Shown piece after piece: positions 45,514 through 53,934 of a DNA stretch of 64,000 nt. The position numbers were made by a program, and so were the translations under genes. The notes under the pieces are model-generated. The model made no database searches and was not told the origin of the DNA. It saw only the letters and a program-made list of their open reading frames with translations. Where the stretch lies: positions 3,196,249-3,260,248 of the forward strand of contig NZ_CP156626.1 of assembly GCF_039852015.1 (NCBI RefSeq). The letters run 5' to 3'. The stretch is from Robbsia sp. KACC 23696. GTDB lineage: Bacteria > Pseudomonadota > Gammaproteobacteria > Burkholderiales > Burkholderiaceae. The stretch's first letter is position 1; the number at the start of each line of letters is the position of its first letter.

Positions 45514-45813
45514 GCAGGCATCAAGGATGGACGCACGGCATGCGCGGGGTGCAGTATCCGCCCCATACATCCCCTTGAAAAATAGCGCACTTCGATCTCG
45601 AAACAAGCCAGTCTCAAAAACGATTCCGCCGCTTGCTTCGTGATGCGAATCGAATGCGCCGCCTCCGGACGGATGATTCAGCATTTTGTTCTTCACCCCG
45701 CAGTTGCGCTTGCCCCTGGCGCTTTTAAAATGGGCCTTGTCAGACAGGCATGCGTGAGCAGGCGCTGAAGGACAGCAAGGCATCCATCGTCATCGGCAGC
45801 AACAGGAGGCGTC
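45514..45813. promoter_or_regulatory. gap between the cyclase and the precursor genes
   Basis: Exactly 300 bp with no convincing gene. TTGCGC (45704-45709) and TAAAAT (45726-45731), 16 bp apart, may form a promoter giving the precursors extra transcription apart from B and C. The -35 element matches poorly. No terminator was seen between the cyclase and the precursors, so read-through is also possible. Confidence 0.35.
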
Positions 45814-45969
45814 ATGCAGGATCAATTGCGCAAAGGAAGGATCGAGGACCGGCGCACGGATGACACCGAGCAGATGCTGTTTGGTGACGCCTTCACGAGC
45901 CATTTTCAACGGAAAACAGACGATGACAAGGAACCCCTCGTCCGCGCGTATCCGCCTGACGGGCATTAA
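45814..45969 (+). CDS. small charged ORF ahead of the lasso precursors, unknown
   Basis: A 51-codon frame with an almost perfect ribosome site (AGGAGG at 45804-45809, four bases before ATG 45814). The product is hydrophilic and rich in Asp, Arg and Lys, starts MQDQLRKGRIEDRR and ends VRAYPPDGH. It has no signal peptide and no similarity to the precursor peptides. It overlaps the start of the first precursor (45923) in another frame. Since that precursor has a weak ribosome site, translation may be coupled. It could be a real small protein, such as immunity or a partner, or only a translated leader. No family is recognised. Confidence 0.4.
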   Translation: MQDQLRKGRIEDRRTDDTEQMLFGDAFTSHFQRKTDDDKEPLVRAYPPDGH

Positions 45970-46039
45970 CGCCACCGAGGCGACGCAGGGCATGAACGGC
46001 GTCGTCCTCGAAGGCGTGCAAGGCCGCTTCAGCGTCTGA
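45923..46039 (+). CDS. lasso peptide precursor A1
   Basis: A 38-residue precursor. The leader is about 22 residues, ending RLTGINATEATQ, with Thr at -2 of the predicted cleavage site. The predicted core is GMNGVVLEGVQGRFSV (16 residues). Gly1 and Glu8 give an eight-residue macrolactam ring; the tail has Arg13/Phe14 as possible plugs. It diverges most from A2 and A3 in the tail. The local ribosome site is weak (GGAAAA), and the frame is open upstream to a GTG at 45884, so the exact start is uncertain. Assignment rests on B and C being adjacent and on the leader shared with A2 and A3. Confidence 0.78.
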   Translation: MTRNPSSARIRLTGINATEATQGMNGVVLEGVQGRFSV

Positions 46040-46073
46040 TCGATGCGGAAGTGTGATCCAACGCCAAAGACCC

Positions 46074-46079
46074 AAGGAG
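46074..46079 (+). promoter_or_regulatory. strong ribosome binding site of precursor A2
   Basis: AAGGAG at 46074-46079 lies five bases before ATG 46085 and eight before ATG 46088, so either Met codon can be used. It marks A2 as efficiently translated and supports reading this tiny frame as a gene. Confidence 0.75.
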
Positions 46080-46084
46080 TGAGA

Positions 46085-46192
46085 ATGATGATCGAACTAC
46101 ACGGCATTACGGCTACGCGCGCAACCCAAGGCTTGATCGGTCTCGTACCGGAAAGCACCACCGGCTATTTCCTGTTCGAGGGGGCGCAATAA
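46085..46192 (+). CDS. lasso peptide precursor A2
   Basis: A 35-residue precursor (34 if ATG 46088 is used). The leader is only 14-15 residues, ELHGITATRATQ at its end, with Thr at -2. The predicted core is GLIGLVPESTTGYFLFEGAQ (20 residues): Gly1 to Glu8 ring, then a 12-residue tail in which Tyr13 and Phe14 could lock the thread. No Cys is in the core, so it would be a class II lasso peptide. The stop codon overlaps the A3 start (TAATG), giving coupled translation. It is very similar to A3, so the pair looks like a tandem duplication. Confidence 0.88.
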   Translation: MMIELHGITATRATQGLIGLVPESTTGYFLFEGAQ

Positions 46193-46302
46193 TGACGACA
46201 TGCGCACTGCAAGGCGTGGTTGCCACACAGGCGACGCAAGGCTTACTCGGTTTGGTTCCGGAAAGCGGCACCGGTTACTTCCTGATCGAAGGTAGTCACT
46301 AA
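46192..46302 (+). CDS. lasso peptide precursor A3
   Basis: A 36-residue precursor. The leader is 16 residues, ending ALQGVVATQATQ, with Thr at -2; it contains one Cys, which the core lacks. The predicted core is GLLGLVPESGTGYFLIEGSH (20 residues), with the Gly1 to Glu8 ring identical in plan to A2 (ring GLLGLVPE against GLIGLVPE). GAGGGGG seven bases upstream, inside the A2 coding end, serves as ribosome site. A strong GC hairpin 18 bp after the stop ends the operon. Confidence 0.88.
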   Translation: MTTCALQGVVATQATQGLLGLVPESGTGYFLIEGSH

Positions 46303-46320
46303 GCGGTATTGACAGCAGTC

Positions 46321-46354
46321 CGGCGCCGCGCCGTTCTTCTGCGGCGCGGCGCCG
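46321..46354. terminator. strong hairpin ending the lasso operon
   Basis: A perfect 13-bp GC stem CGGCGCCGCGCCG/CGGCGCGGCGCCG with an eight-base loop, between A3 and the convergent helicase gene. There is no T-tract, so it may work as a bidirectional structural stop or protect the 3' end of the precursor mRNA. Confidence 0.7.
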
Positions 46355-46426
46355 AATCGCACAGTGAGAAGTCGCGCCGGGACGAAGGCCGTCCTCCCCC
46401 GTTTGGCCTTTCGGTCCGCGTGCTTT

Positions 46427-49400
46427 TCACGAAGGTCGCGTCTGCACCAGCAGACTTCGCGCGCGTTCCCGCGCCTCTGGCAAGGCTGCCGAGGCGAAAT
46501 GGAACGTGCCGGCTTCAAGCCATCCCATTGGGATACCATCGCAATAGGCGATACGATTCGCCAACGTCGATGCGATCCGATTGCCGGCGATGACGATGCC
46601 GACGAGATTCAAAGGATCCGCGGCCGAGATCACCGTCCATATCTCACCGTTCGGACGGCGCCGTATATCACGCAACAACGGCAACGCTTCCGGCAAGGCG
46701 AACTGCTCGCCACTCAGCCCTTCGACAAAACGCCCTCCCCGTATTTCGCCACGCGCTTCCAGTCGCCGATAGACCATCAACAGGTCGCGCCACGGCGGCA
46801 CGCCATCCGCCTCGCGCTCGAGCAACCGCCAGCAGATCACGCCATAGCGCCGCAACAGGGTCCAGGCCACGTGCTCACGTATCTCATCGTCGGAGACGTG
46901 CGCCACTTCGTCCGCGCCCGATGTCGGCATGCGCGCCCAACGCCCGGCGTCGTCCATGCCGCCGCTGACGCGGACATGCTGGCGACGGCCGCGTGGCCCT
47001 GCCCCCTGGCCACCCCACGGGTTGCGACGCGCGACGGGCGCCAGCAAGGCGCGCAGCCCGGCAAAACTGTCGGCATGCACCAAGCCGTGCGCGACCAGCT
47101 CGCCCAACGCCGTTTCCAGCTCCGTCGGCAATAGCCGCAGGGCATCGGACAAGGTATCGAAAAAGGACGGCCCGCGCGTATCGATATGCGTGTAGACGGC
47201 CTGCGCGCGCGAGGAAAGCGATGACAGCAGCGAAGGTGCCGGCCCGGCGGGATCACCGATGTCGGCGATGACGTTGCTGTCGCGCGCGGCGGCACGGCGC
47301 CATACGCCCAGATCCTGACGCGGTACGAGGACGATCGCACTCGCGCGCACCAACCCCGCGGGACCGCCGGCGTTCGCGCGACTGGCCGTACTCGCGAGCC
47401 TTGCCCATGTCACGCGTCCGGAACGGCTCAGTGTGTCCAACCAGCCGCGCTCGTAGTCGGCACATCGGGCGGGCAGAATCTGCTCCTCCCACGCCGACGC
47501 GGACGCCGCATACCCTTCGAGCTGCGTCACCACGTCTTCGAGCGCGGCCGGTCCGCGTCCACGCGTGCTCTCGGCAACCCGCTGCCACTCGAACAGAAAG
47601 CGCATGAAATCGCGCGGCGCCACCGGCTCTATTTCACGCCGCAGACGCTGTACCGTATAGCGATGAATCCGTGCCAGCAGGCTTCGCTCGCACCACTCCT
47701 CTCTTTCGCTGACCGGGAGATCGACCGCTGCCGCATCCGATGGATGCGGCGAGAAATGGCCGCGCACGACCGTGCCGCGCCCTTCGAGGGCGATCAAAGC
47801 GGCGGCCACCACGGACGCCGGCAACGCGAGTGGACGCGCGAGATGGCCCACGGTCACGGGACCGAAACCGCTGAGGCGGGCCTGGATCAGTTCGATCAAT
47901 GCGGCGTCGGCATCCGCCGGAACGCGTGTCGCCGGCGTCGCATGCACGACCGCCAGCGCCGCCTTCGACCAGCGAAGATCGGGATAGACCGTGTGGATCA
48001 GCGCCGCTCGCTCTCGCGCAAACCACACCGTTTCCGCCTGCCCCTGATCGCGGGCCACCACCACGTGGAAGGCATGACCAGAGCGCGCCAGCTTCTGCAG
48101 CAATGCCAGCCAGTCGATCTCGGCGTCCCCGTCCTGTTGTGCGTGACCCGATCCGCGGCTAGCCTCGTTTTCGGTGATGCAGCCCAGCCGCATCAACGCC
48201 TCCTGCATCTCGTCGACATCGCGCACCCGCGGCCAGGCCTCCGCCCGCACGGCGGCGATGGCCTCGCTATCCAGCGCGCCCAGATCGTCGGCCGACTCCG
48301 GGTCGGTCCATTGCCGGCGCATCACCGCTTGCGTGCGTCGCTCTTCGAGCGGCGCATCGTCGAGAAAAGCATAGGGCCGTGCGTGCAGAATTTCCGCTGC
48401 CATCGGCGACGGTGCCGGCAGATCGCGCGCGATCAACTGGATGTCGCCGGCCTCCATGCGCCGCAGCAGCGCCAGCCAGCCGTCGCAGTCCATCGCTTCG
48501 TGCAGGCAGTCGTCCAGCGTCTGGTCCACGAGCGGATGATCGGGCAGTTCCCTTTCGCCGACGATGTTTTCAAGACAGGCCGCCTGATCCGGAAAGACCG
48601 TCGCGAGCAGATCCTCGCTTTTCATCCGCTGCAGTTGCGGGGCCACCTTGCGACCGCCAACCTGTCGCGGCAACGCCAACGCCGTCGTTGCATTCCAGCG
48701 CCAGCGCACACCGAACAACGGCGCATCGAGCAAGGCCTGAATCAGGACACGTTCCGCGCTCGCGCTATGCAGATAACGCCATACCTCGTCGAGCGGGAAA
48801 CTGTGACTGGTCGACAAGGACAGGACGATGGCATCCTCGGTGGCGGCCGCCTGCAGTTCGACATTGAAATGTCGGCAAAAGCGTTTGCGCAGCGCCAGAC
48901 CCCAGGCACGGTTCACGCGACTGCCGTACGGTGCGTGCAGGACCAGTTGCATGCCGCCGGACGCATCGAAAAAGCGCTCCATGACGAGCGTATCGCGCGT
49001 CGGAAGGGCGGACAGGGCCGCATAGCTTCGCGCGAGATAATCGGCGATCTGGCGGGCGGCGATGTCTCCCACGCCCGGGATTCGTCCCACCACCGACACC
49101 ACGGCATCGACCAGGCCGGGATTAGAAACCGGGAGATCGATCGCGGCGTCGCGGGCGATGTCGGCGGCGCTGCGATACGCGGCGATCGCCTGCGCGACGG
49201 ACGCGCGCAGCCGCGCGACGCCTTCGGACAACGCGTCGCTGCGGCCGGGCGCTTCGCCGAGCCAGAACGGGATGTTCGGCGGCTGGCCCTGGGCGTCGGC
49301 GACGCGCACCTTGCCCGCCTCGATCTTCATGATGCGATAGGACGTATTGCCCAACTGGAAGACATCGCCGGCCAGGCTCTCGACGGCAAAGTCCTCATGC

Positions 49401-51052
49401 ACGGTGCCGATGGGAAGCGCCTGCGGTTCCAACACCACGGTGTAATCGGCATTGTCCGGAATCGTCCCGCCCGCCGTCACCGCCGTCAAACGCGCGTTAC
49501 GACGGGCACGCACCGTGCCCTCGACACTGTCGCGATGCAAATAAGCGGCGCGCGGGCCCTGACGCGTCGTGAAACCCTCCGCCAGCATCTGCAGCACCGC
49601 GTCGAAGCGTTCGCGCGCCAACGCGGCGAAGGGCGTCGCGCGGCGCACCATCTCGAAAAGGGCCGTCTCGTCCCATTGCTGCTGCGCCACCTCGGCGACG
49701 ATCTGCTGCGCGAGCACGTCGAGCGGTGCCGACGGTATCTGCAGCGTGTCCAGCTCGCTGCGCGCGACGCAGTCGAGCAGCGCGGCGCATTCGATCAAAT
49801 CGTCGCGCGACGTCGGAAACAGGCGACCTTTCGGCGTGCCGCCCACCTGATGCCCGGCCCGTCCGACCCGCTGCAGAAAGGCGCCGATACTGCGCGGCGA
49901 GCCCAGTTGGCAGACCAGATCGACATCGCCGATGTCGATGCCGAGTTCGAGCGACGCCGTGGCGATCAGGACGCGCAAGGCACCCGACTTCAAGCGCTGC
50001 TCGGCGTCCAGGCGATGCGCGCGGGACATGCTGCCGTGATGCGCCGCCACGGCGCCCGTGCCCAATCGATCCGCGAGATGCCGCGCCGCGCGCTCCGCCA
50101 TCCGGCGCGTGTTGACGAAGACGAGCGTCGTCTTATGGTCGGCCGCCAGCATGGCGATGCGATCGTAGACGGTCTCCCAGCTTTCGTTCGACATCACCGC
50201 GTCCAACGGCGTCGGCGGCAATTCGAGCGCCAGGTCGCGGGCGCGGAAATGCCCCGTGTCGACGATGTCGACCTTGGACAACACGGCCTGATCGACGCCC
50301 TCGCGCAAAGGCGCGCCCGCCAGAAAGGCCGCCATCCGCGTGATCGGCTTCTGCGTGGCCGACAGCCCCACCCTGACCGGATGCACCGGCGCACCCCGAT
50401 ACCGCGCACAGAGCGCATCCAGGCGCGCCAGACTGAGCGCCAGATGCGCGCCCCGCTTGCTTGGCGCCACCGCATGGATTTCATCGATGATGACGGTGCG
50501 CACCGTTTCCATCATGCGGCGGCCGGACTCGGAGCCCAGGAGCACATACAAGGACTCCGGCGTGGTCACGAGGATATGCGGCGGCCGGCGCGCCATCGCT
50601 GTGCGTGCAGATTGGGGCGTGTCGCCGGTCCGCACGGCGGTGCGGATATCGGGCACCGGGAGCCCCTGCCGCGCCAGCGCGGCGCCGATGCCGGCCAGCG
50701 GCGCGCTGAGATTCTTTTGGATATCGTTCGACAGCGCTTTCAATGGCGAGACATACAGCACCGATGTTTCATCGGGCAATGTCTTACCCGTGGCAAGACA
50801 GGCGCACCCGCGCACGACGAGATCGTCGAGGGCCGCCAGAAAGGCCGTCAACGTCTTCCCGGATCCGGTGGGTGCCGACACCAGCGTCGTGCGTCCCGCG
50901 TGCAACAACGGCCAGGCGGCAGCCTGGGCCGGCGTCGGCGCGGCAAACGTCGCGCGAAACCAGTCCCGGACCGCCGGGTGGAAGTCTTGCAAAGGGTCGA
51001 CGGAAACGACGGATTCCGCCGGTGTAGTGGGACCGATGTCGGGAGAGGTCAT
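46427..51052 (-). CDS. lhr: Lhr-family DEAD/DEAH ATP-dependent helicase
   Basis: A very large helicase of 1541 residues, matching the length of full E. coli Lhr. Walker A is SAPTGSGKT (residues 59-67) and the DEAH-like box is IIDEIHAV. QLGSPRSIGAFLQRVGRAGHQVGG contains the motif VI arginines. Long winged-helix and Lhr-core regions follow, with a C-terminal extension. Known Lhr proteins are 3'-5' ssDNA translocases, some tied to DNA repair and deglycosylation. The start was set at ATG 51052; the open frame continues upstream without similarity. It stands alone, convergent with the lasso genes and downstream of the pirin in the same direction. Confidence 0.9.
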   Translation of the reverse strand: MTSPDIGPTTPAESVVSVDPLQDFHPAVRDWFRATFAAPTPAQAAAWPLLHAGRTTLVSAPTGSGKTLTAFLAALDDLVVRGCACLATGKTLPDETSVLYVSPLKALSNDIQKNLSAPLAGIGAALARQGLPVPDIRTAVRTGDTPQSARTAMARRPPHILVTTPESLYVLLGSESGRRMMETVRTVIIDEIHAVAPSKRGAHLALSLARLDALCARYRGAPVHPVRVGLSATQKPITRMAAFLAGAPLREGVDQAVLSKVDIVDTGHFRARDLALELPPTPLDAVMSNESWETVYDRIAMLAADHKTTLVFVNTRRMAERAARHLADRLGTGAVAAHHGSMSRAHRLDAEQRLKSGALRVLIATASLELGIDIGDVDLVCQLGSPRSIGAFLQRVGRAGHQVGGTPKGRLFPTSRDDLIECAALLDCVARSELDTLQIPSAPLDVLAQQIVAEVAQQQWDETALFEMVRRATPFAALARERFDAVLQMLAEGFTTRQGPRAAYLHRDSVEGTVRARRNARLTAVTAGGTIPDNADYTVVLEPQALPIGTVHEDFAVESLAGDVFQLGNTSYRIMKIEAGKVRVADAQGQPPNIPFWLGEAPGRSDALSEGVARLRASVAQAIAAYRSAADIARDAAIDLPVSNPGLVDAVVSVVGRIPGVGDIAARQIADYLARSYAALSALPTRDTLVMERFFDASGGMQLVLHAPYGSRVNRAWGLALRKRFCRHFNVELQAAATEDAIVLSLSTSHSFPLDEVWRYLHSASAERVLIQALLDAPLFGVRWRWNATTALALPRQVGGRKVAPQLQRMKSEDLLATVFPDQAACLENIVGERELPDHPLVDQTLDDCLHEAMDCDGWLALLRRMEAGDIQLIARDLPAPSPMAAEILHARPYAFLDDAPLEERRTQAVMRRQWTDPESADDLGALDSEAIAAVRAEAWPRVRDVDEMQEALMRLGCITENEASRGSGHAQQDGDAEIDWLALLQKLARSGHAFHVVVARDQGQAETVWFARERAALIHTVYPDLRWSKAALAVVHATPATRVPADADAALIELIQARLSGFGPVTVGHLARPLALPASVVAAALIALEGRGTVVRGHFSPHPSDAAAVDLPVSEREEWCERSLLARIHRYTVQRLRREIEPVAPRDFMRFLFEWQRVAESTRGRGPAALEDVVTQLEGYAASASAWEEQILPARCADYERGWLDTLSRSGRVTWARLASTASRANAGGPAGLVRASAIVLVPRQDLGVWRRAAARDSNVIADIGDPAGPAPSLLSSLSSRAQAVYTHIDTRGPSFFDTLSDALRLLPTELETALGELVAHGLVHADSFAGLRALLAPVARRNPWGGQGAGPRGRRQHVRVSGGMDDAGRWARMPTSGADEVAHVSDDEIREHVAWTLLRRYGVICWRLLEREADGVPPWRDLLMVYRRLEARGEIRGGRFVEGLSGEQFALPEALPLLRDIRRRPNGEIWTVISAADPLNLVGIVIAGNRIASTLANRIAYCDGIPMGWLEAGTFHFASAALPEARERARSLLVQTRPS

Positions 51053-51113
51053 GACGCTAATATGCGGGGTCTTATCGCCCCGTTCAAGCCCCCCCCCGAT
51101 GGCGGCCCGTGCC

Positions 51114-51833
51114 TCAGAAGTCCGGCAATTCGTTCGGACGCAGGTCGAACACCAGCACTTCCGCATCCTTGCCATCGGCAAACGACAGCAGTTCCTCGTC
51201 GCGCACGCGGACGCCATCGCCTTCCCCAAGCGCCGTGCCATTCAGCGTAACGCTGCCGCGGGCGACGTGGACATAGGCAAAGCGGCCCGGTGCAAGGCGG
51301 ACCGACGCGGTTTCCGCGCCATCCAGCAAGCCGGCATACACGCTGGCGTCCTGATGCACCGACAACGATCCTTGCGCGCCATCCGGCGAGATGATCAGGC
51401 GAAAATTACCGCGCTTTTCCGCATCGCCGACGTGGATCTGCTGATACCGCGGCGGCACACCTTTCTCTCCCGGCACGATCCAGATCTGCAGGAAGTGCAC
51501 GCTTGCTTCCGCCGAATGGTTGTACTCGCTATGGCGAACGCCGGTGCCGGCACTCATCATCTGCACGTCACCGGGACGGATCACCGAGCCGGTGCCCATC
51601 GAATCCTTGTGTTCGAGCGCACCTTCCAGCACATAGGAGAAGATTTCCATATCCCGGTGCGGGTGCGTGCCGAAGCCTTGGCGCGGCAGAACGCGGTCGT
51701 CATTGATCACGAGCAGGTCGGAAAAACCTTGCTGCGCCGGGTCATGATAATGGCCAAAGGAAAACGTGTGGCGCGATTGCAACCAACCCAGATTTGCCAC
51801 ACCCCGATCATTTGCTGCACGACGTTCGAGCAT
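51114..51833 (-). CDS. pirin-family protein
   Basis: A 239-residue bicupin. The metal-binding histidines are in FGTHPHRDMEIFSYVLEGALEHKDSMG, followed by AGTGVRHSEYNHS and FLQIWIVP, the pirin/YhhW hallmark blocks. Bacterial members include quercetin dioxygenases and redox-responsive proteins. The ATG start at 51833 is preceded by GAAGAGGAGGGC, a good ribosome site. It is divergent from the LysR gene at 52087, whose product likely regulates it, an arrangement often seen with pirins. Confidence 0.9.
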   Translation of the reverse strand: MLERRAANDRGVANLGWLQSRHTFSFGHYHDPAQQGFSDLLVINDDRVLPRQGFGTHPHRDMEIFSYVLEGALEHKDSMGTGSVIRPGDVQMMSAGTGVRHSEYNHSAEASVHFLQIWIVPGEKGVPPRYQQIHVGDAEKRGNFRLIISPDGAQGSLSVHQDASVYAGLLDGAETASVRLAPGRFAYVHVARGSVTLNGTALGEGDGVRVRDEELLSFADGKDAEVLVFDLRPNELPDF

Positions 51834-52086
51834 GATGCCCTCCTCTTCGATTATATTCACGGTCAGGCGGAGTCGAATGGCCAATCCGGGTTTCCGGCGC
51901 CGATTCACCCCTTTCCTGCTTCTCTGCACGCACGCGATCGATACGCTGTCGCGGTTTGCCTGAAACCCTTACTGATTAGGCTTCGACGTGCGCTTTCCTT
52001 GAATAGAAGTATGCGACGGCGCGAAGGGAGGGATCGTGAAATCGTCCCCCCTCGATGTTCGAAAATTTCGATGATGGAGATTCTTG

Positions 52087-53076
52087 ATGGCAGATTCCGA
52101 CCGTAACGGCGCCAGCGCCTTGCCGCGCCTTGGTGCGGGCGTACATCGGCGCATCACGCTGGAAGCCATCGAACTGGTGGAAGCGATCGACCGGCACGGC
52201 TCGTTCGCCGCGGCGGCGGAGCGGCTCTACCGCGTGCCCTCTACCGTGTCCTATGCGATCGGCAAACTGGAGCAGGACCTCGGCATCGCCTTGTTCATCC
52301 GCAAGGGACCGCGCGTGACGCTGACGCCGGCGGGTCGGCAATTGATCGAAGACGGCCGCTGGTTGCTTCGCGCCGCGGCCGACCTGGAATCGCGGATGCG
52401 CCAGGTCGCCACCGGCTTCGAATCCGAACTACGCCTGATCGTCGACTCTCTCATTCCGATCGACAGCCTGCTCGATGACATTCGTGCATTCGAGGCGCTG
52501 CAATGCGGCACACAGCTACGGCTCGGCAGCGGCGTGATGACCGGCGTCTGGGAAGCGTTACGCGAAGGACGCGCCGACGTGGTGGTCGCGAGTGGGGATA
52601 ACCCCGCGGGCAATGGCTTTCGCACGGTACCGGTCGGATCGACGGACTTCGTCTTTTGTACGGCGCCTGGTCACCCGCTTGTCGACCGCGCGCAACAACG
52701 GCAACCGGACGGTGCGCCCCGACCGCTGACCCGGGACGATCTGCTCGATCACACGGCGATCGTGATCGCCGACAGCGCGCGGGACGTCGGCGCGCGGACC
52801 GCCGGTCTGCTGAACGGGCAAAAACGTATCACCGTGGGATCGCTGGCCGACAAGCTCCGTTGCATGCGCGCAGGACTCGGCCACGGCTATGTTCCCCGTC
52901 CAAGCGTCGAAGACCTCTTGCGGCGCGGCGCCTTATGCGAACTGCCTACCGAAGACGGCCGCCCCGGCGAGCACTTCTGGCTGGCATGGCGGGCAGGACA
53001 GGGGGGCGAGGCGCTGAAGTGGTGGCGTACCCGCCTTTCACGCGCGCTGGTCCCGGATGGGCTGGCCGGAATGTGA
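52087..53076 (+). CDS. LysR-family transcriptional regulator
   Basis: A 329-residue LysR-type regulator. The winged helix (about residues 15-80) shows EAIDRHGSFAAAAERLYRVPSTVSYAIGKLEQDLGIALFIRKG, followed by LTPAGRQLIEDGRWLL. The remainder is a periplasmic-binding-type effector domain. A GGAG-like site precedes ATG 52087. The 253-bp gap to the divergent pirin gene should hold the shared operator, and the pirin is the likely target. Its inducer is unknown. Confidence 0.9.
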   Translation: MADSDRNGASALPRLGAGVHRRITLEAIELVEAIDRHGSFAAAAERLYRVPSTVSYAIGKLEQDLGIALFIRKGPRVTLTPAGRQLIEDGRWLLRAAADLESRMRQVATGFESELRLIVDSLIPIDSLLDDIRAFEALQCGTQLRLGSGVMTGVWEALREGRADVVVASGDNPAGNGFRTVPVGSTDFVFCTAPGHPLVDRAQQRQPDGAPRPLTRDDLLDHTAIVIADSARDVGARTAGLLNGQKRITVGSLADKLRCMRAGLGHGYVPRPSVEDLLRRGALCELPTEDGRPGEHFWLAWRAGQGGEALKWWRTRLSRALVPDGLAGM

Positions 53077-53283
53077 TCGGAAAGCGCGCCAGGAAGCGCT
53101 ACGGTAACGGCTGGTAAAAATAATGTAATCGCCTATACCGTCCAGGTCGGTATATTGCTTTGTGTATGGAATATTCGTTGCGCATCGCGGTGCCGGAAAA
53201 GAAGGCCGCATCGCGCGACGACGACCATGAGCCGGCCCGGGCAGGCGGTGATCGATGATGAGATGTGCTTTTCGAGACGCGTG

Positions 53284-53934
53284 ATGATGATGCTAAGCAA
53301 GGGTTCGACGACGCCGGAATCGCGCAATGCGCGCGCATGCGATGCTGATGGCGGACGTCATGACGACAATGCCGGCCGCCGCGCCGGCGCGGCGCGTTGG
53401 AGCGCCCTGGCCGCCACCGTCGGTGCCTTGGCCGCCGTGACGCTATCGGGTTGCGCGGTGGTCACGCCGACCGGCCCCAGCGTGGTGGCCCTGCCAACGC
53501 GCGGCGAGCCGTTGGCGAAATTCCAGAACGACGACTACGAGTGCCGAAGCTATGCTTACCGCACCGTCGATCCGAATGCCGCGCAGCAGAATGCCAACAA
53601 CCATGCCGTCAACGGTGCGGCGCTCGGTACGTTGGGTGGTGCGGCCGCCGGCGCGCTGATCGGCGCCGCCGGCGGCAATGCCGCCGCGGGCGCGGCGATC
53701 GGTGCCGGTTCGGGCCTGCTGCTCGGCAGCGCCGTCGGCGCCGGCAATGCGCAGAACGACTCGGCAGGCCTGCAAGCCCGTTACGACGCGTCCTATGCGC
53801 AATGCATGACGGCGAAAGGCAACACGATTCAGCAACAGGCCGCGCCGGTGTACTACGCACCGCCGCCGGCGTACTACGCCCCGCCTCCGGGCCCGGTCTA
53901 CTACTATGGTCGGCCGCGGCCGATGTGGTGGTAA
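53284..53934 (+). CDS. glycine-zipper outer-membrane lipoprotein
   Basis: About 216 residues with a long basic N-region, a hydrophobic stretch (WSALAATVGALAAVTLSGC) and a lipobox LSGC, so the Cys should be lipidated. The centre is a glycine zipper of alternating Gly/Ala (GAALGTLGGAAAGALIGAAGG), like that of SlyB- or OmpA-linked lipoproteins. The C-terminus is Tyr/Pro-rich (YYAPPPAYY and YYAPPPGPVYYY). Start is uncertain: ATG 53284, 53287 or 53290 give an unusually long n-region, but no nearer start exists in frame. Its role is probably envelope stability. Confidence 0.75.
   Translation: MMMLSKGSTTPESRNARACDADGGRHDDNAGRRAGAARWSALAATVGALAAVTLSGCAVVTPTGPSVVALPTRGEPLAKFQNDDYECRSYAYRTVDPNAAQQNANNHAVNGAALGTLGGAAAGALIGAAGGNAAAGAAIGAGSGLLLGSAVGAGNAQNDSAGLQARYDASYAQCMTAKGNTIQQQAAPVYYAPPPAYYAPPPGPVYYYGRPRPMWW

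Noticed and set aside
45750-45863. A 37-codon frame starting at ATG 45750 as another lasso precursor
   Set aside because: The translated peptide lacks the LxGxxATxATQ leader and any Gly1/Glu8 core, and it has no ribosome site.
45923-46302. The three small peptides as bacteriocins of another RiPP class
   Set aside because: No lanthionine, YcaO, radical SAM or sactipeptide enzyme is nearby, the cores lack Cys, and the adjacent RRE-protease plus cyclase with Gly1, Glu8 and Thr -2 points to lasso peptides.
47663-51250. A 1195-codon plus-strand frame opposite the Lhr helicase
   Set aside because: It is the antisense shadow of the helicase gene. Its composition is Arg/His/Gln-rich with no motif, as expected for the reverse frame of a GC-rich gene.
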